Assembly: GCA_032718565.1 (NCBI GenBank)
Contig: JAVGVS010000294.1
Span: 90,001-154,000, forward strand
Direction: 5' to 3'
Length of the DNA stretch: 64,000 nt
DNA from: Distichodus sexfasciatus
Lineage: Eukaryota > Chordata > Actinopteri > Characiformes > Distichodontidae
Below are positions 62,553-64,000 of the stretch, one piece after another. The notes under the pieces are model-generated. The model had not been told where the DNA came from. It did not search any database and saw only the letters and a program-made list of their open reading frames with translations. A program made the position numbers and the translations under genes. Within the stretch, counting starts at the first letter, position 1. Each line of letters begins with the position of its first letter.

Positions 62553-62616
62553 TTATTCTATTCTATTCTATTCTATTCTATTCTATTCTATTCTATTCTA
62601 TTCTATTCTATTCTAT
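62553..62616. repeat. Pentanucleotide microsatellite (TTCTA)n
   Basis: About a dozen uninterrupted copies of ATTCT/TTCTA. Confidence 0.95.
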
Positions 62617-63060
62617 GTGGCTTAGAAATAACAATTATTTGCTTAAACACTTTTCCAGGTTTGGTTTAGAAACAATACCTTTTTAACTCAGCTCTTTACA
62701 AGAGTGCTTGCACAGCCAGGCTCTCTGAAATGGCAATTGTTGGACAAAAAATCTGCAATGTGCAAAGTCCTAGGCATTGCTCTCTTCTAGCATTTCTTCC
62801 ATTCATCCGTGGTAAGCAAAAGCTCCCTTTAATCTCAACACCAAAGGGGTACAAGGATGAGCAAATGTAGAGACCATGTTTGATGCTGACACATAAATGG
62901 TGGATGGAGGGAGGAGGAACCCCTTTCACATGCCTGGGAGCACCCCGCCCCCCACCCCATAGTTGTTATTCTCTGCTCCCTTCGTTGGTAACCTCCTAAT
63001 TAGCCCCTCTGTTGTCCTCTGTTATAGTAGAAGTAGGCCATTGGCTTGCTTTGGTCAATT
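62617..63060. other. Intergenic or intronic, nothing recognised
   Basis: A C-rich run lies near 62943. Open stretches have no known motifs. Confidence 0.4.
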
Positions 63061-63064
63061 GTGT

Positions 63065-63100
63065 GTCTGTCTATCTATCTATCTATCTATCAATCTATCA

Positions 63101-63182
<82 letters not shown>

Positions 63183-63216
63183 ATCCATCCATCCATCCAT
63201 CCATCCATCCATCCAT
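63065..63216. repeat. Compound tetranucleotide microsatellite
   Basis: About 28 copies of ATCT with a few CAAT variants, then about 8 copies of ATCC. The long reading frames over it are artefacts. Confidence 0.95.
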
Positions 63217-63233
63217 AGCTCAAGAAGTTCCAC

Positions 63234-63430
63234 TTGTGGTGGCCTAGTGGTAGGACACTCGCTTTGGGACCCAGAGGTTGTGGGTTCGAATCCGACCTCT
63301 GGCATTACCAACATTAGGTCCCTGAGCAAGACCCTTAACCCTAAGTTGCTCTCAGGGGAACTGTCCCTGAAGTTAGGAAATGTAAGTCGCTCTGGATAAG
63401 CGCATCTGCTAAATGCTGTAAATATAAATT
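63234..63430 (+). mobile_element. tRNA-derived SINE with L2-type tail, best copy
   Basis: Box A TGGCCTAGTGGTAGGAC and box B GGGTTCGAATCC are clean and correctly spaced. The body is CCCTGAGCAAGACCCTTAAC. The tail GTAAGTCGCTCTGGATAAGC and CTGCTAAATGCTGTAAAT matches the UnaL2-like LINE at 54877. Confidence 0.88.
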
Positions 63431-63436
63431 CATGAT

Positions 63437-63552
63437 ACAGGTGTACCTGTGCCAATCCCTGCATACACACATTTCCACATTGATAAATTGGCGTTGAAAT
63501 GATTGTTCACCCATTTTTCTGCTGTACGCATGTTTGATAAATATGGGCCATT
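63437..63552. repeat. Dispersed repeat fragment
   Basis: Resembles 15300-15370 (GTGTACCTG, CCAATCC, then TTGATAAAT). Class unknown. Confidence 0.35.
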
Positions 63553-63700
63553 ATCACCACCATGTTTGACTGTAATGAAGATGTTCTTAATGTGGAAAGC
63601 TGTATTAGCTTTATGCTAAATGTTATGGGACACAGGTCTTCCAAAAAGTTTTACTTTTGACTCATTAGTCCATAGAACGTTATCCTAGTGAAGGTGTTAA
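63553..63700 (-). mobile_element. Tc1 transposase relic (- strand)
   Basis: On the - strand it translates, with damage, to a piece around the first catalytic block (TNESKVKLFGRPV, where Asp is replaced by Asn) and VKHGG. It is a short decayed fragment of a Tc1 family. Confidence 0.55.
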
Positions 63701-64000
63701 GTGACCTCTGAATTTAAAATGGCTGGCAGCGATCAATCTTGAGTCTAATCTAATCTAGTGCAATCTAATTGAAAGCTTAATCATGTAAATTTGATTAATT
63801 GAATTACTAACTTTTTAACAAGGGATATAGGTTACTGGGAGATTTTGTTCTTCAATAAATCACAAGATCACTTGACAACTGTGTATTGCGTTTACTTAGG
63901 TTGTCATTTGTCTTTCAATACATTTGTTTCTAGATTAGAAACTATTAAGTGTTATTAATAAAGAAAAACAGAGGAGCCCAAGAAGGTAGCAATTACTTTT

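Noticed and set aside
63234..63300. A genuine tRNA gene
   Set aside because: Box A and B are present, but the sequence is continuous with the SINE body and L2-type tail and recurs elsewhere in the same context.
63046..63399. Long frames rich in LSIYLSIY
   Set aside because: They are translations of the ATCT/ATCC microsatellite and the adjoining SINE, open only because the repeat has no stop.
1..64000. CRISPR arrays, operons, phage or plasmid functions
   Set aside because: The window is clearly vertebrate; no direct-repeat/spacer arrays or prokaryotic gene organisation were seen.

Overview
This 64 kb window comes from a teleost fish genome. The evidence is short exons with GT-AG introns and a very dense mix of fish-type transposons: Tc1/mariner, hAT, Harbinger, L2/Maui/UnaL2-type and RTE LINEs, DIRS and BEL/Pao elements, and tRNA-derived SINEs. 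The repeat mix suggests an otophysan (catfish/characin/cyprinid relatives), but that is only inference. There are no operons, ribosome binding sites, CRISPR arrays or other prokaryotic features.

Host gene, 520-36870 (+ strand): twenty exons encode the C-terminal 712 residues plus stop of IFT172, a peripheral IFT-B intraflagellar transport subunit needed to build cilia. All exon phases chain without a break, the reading frame is open, and the stop is followed by a 3' UTR with AATAAA signals at 37087 and 37303. The N-terminal part, including the WD40 half, lies left of the window. Coding sequence fills only about 6% of the gene interval. Two introns have swollen with transposons: 2489-10331 (7.8 kb: Tc1 foldback, L2/Maui LINE, Rex-like LINE, SINE) and 17871-29657 (11.8 kb: an L2 LINE split by BEL and DIRS fragments, then hAT, an RTE relic and a SINE). 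A third intron, 10513-15150, holds a 3.7 kb DIRS element.

Intergenic part, 37.1-64 kb: 37-44 kb is sparse, with small hAT and other MITEs and a CpG-richer stretch near 39.7-41.2 kb that may be a promoter. From 45 to 57.5 kb there is a deep transposon nest: a + strand L2 LINE broken by a - strand L2 LINE, which is itself broken by a Maui-like LINE, a SINE and a Tc1; further right are another Tc1 with its own guest and a UnaL2-like LINE. At 57.7-60.7 kb an RTE LINE is bounded by a perfect 350 bp inverted repeat that includes DNA outside the element. One likely host exon that I cannot name lies at 61398-61853, followed by microsatellites, tRNA-derived SINEs and a Tc1 relic.

I found no new multi-gene system. 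The strongest observations are structural: the perfect inverted repeat around the RTE copy, an unusually readable DIRS internal complementary region, a SINE and LINE in the same window sharing one 3' tail, and a TG-repeat tract serving as the 3' splice-site region of an IFT172 exon.
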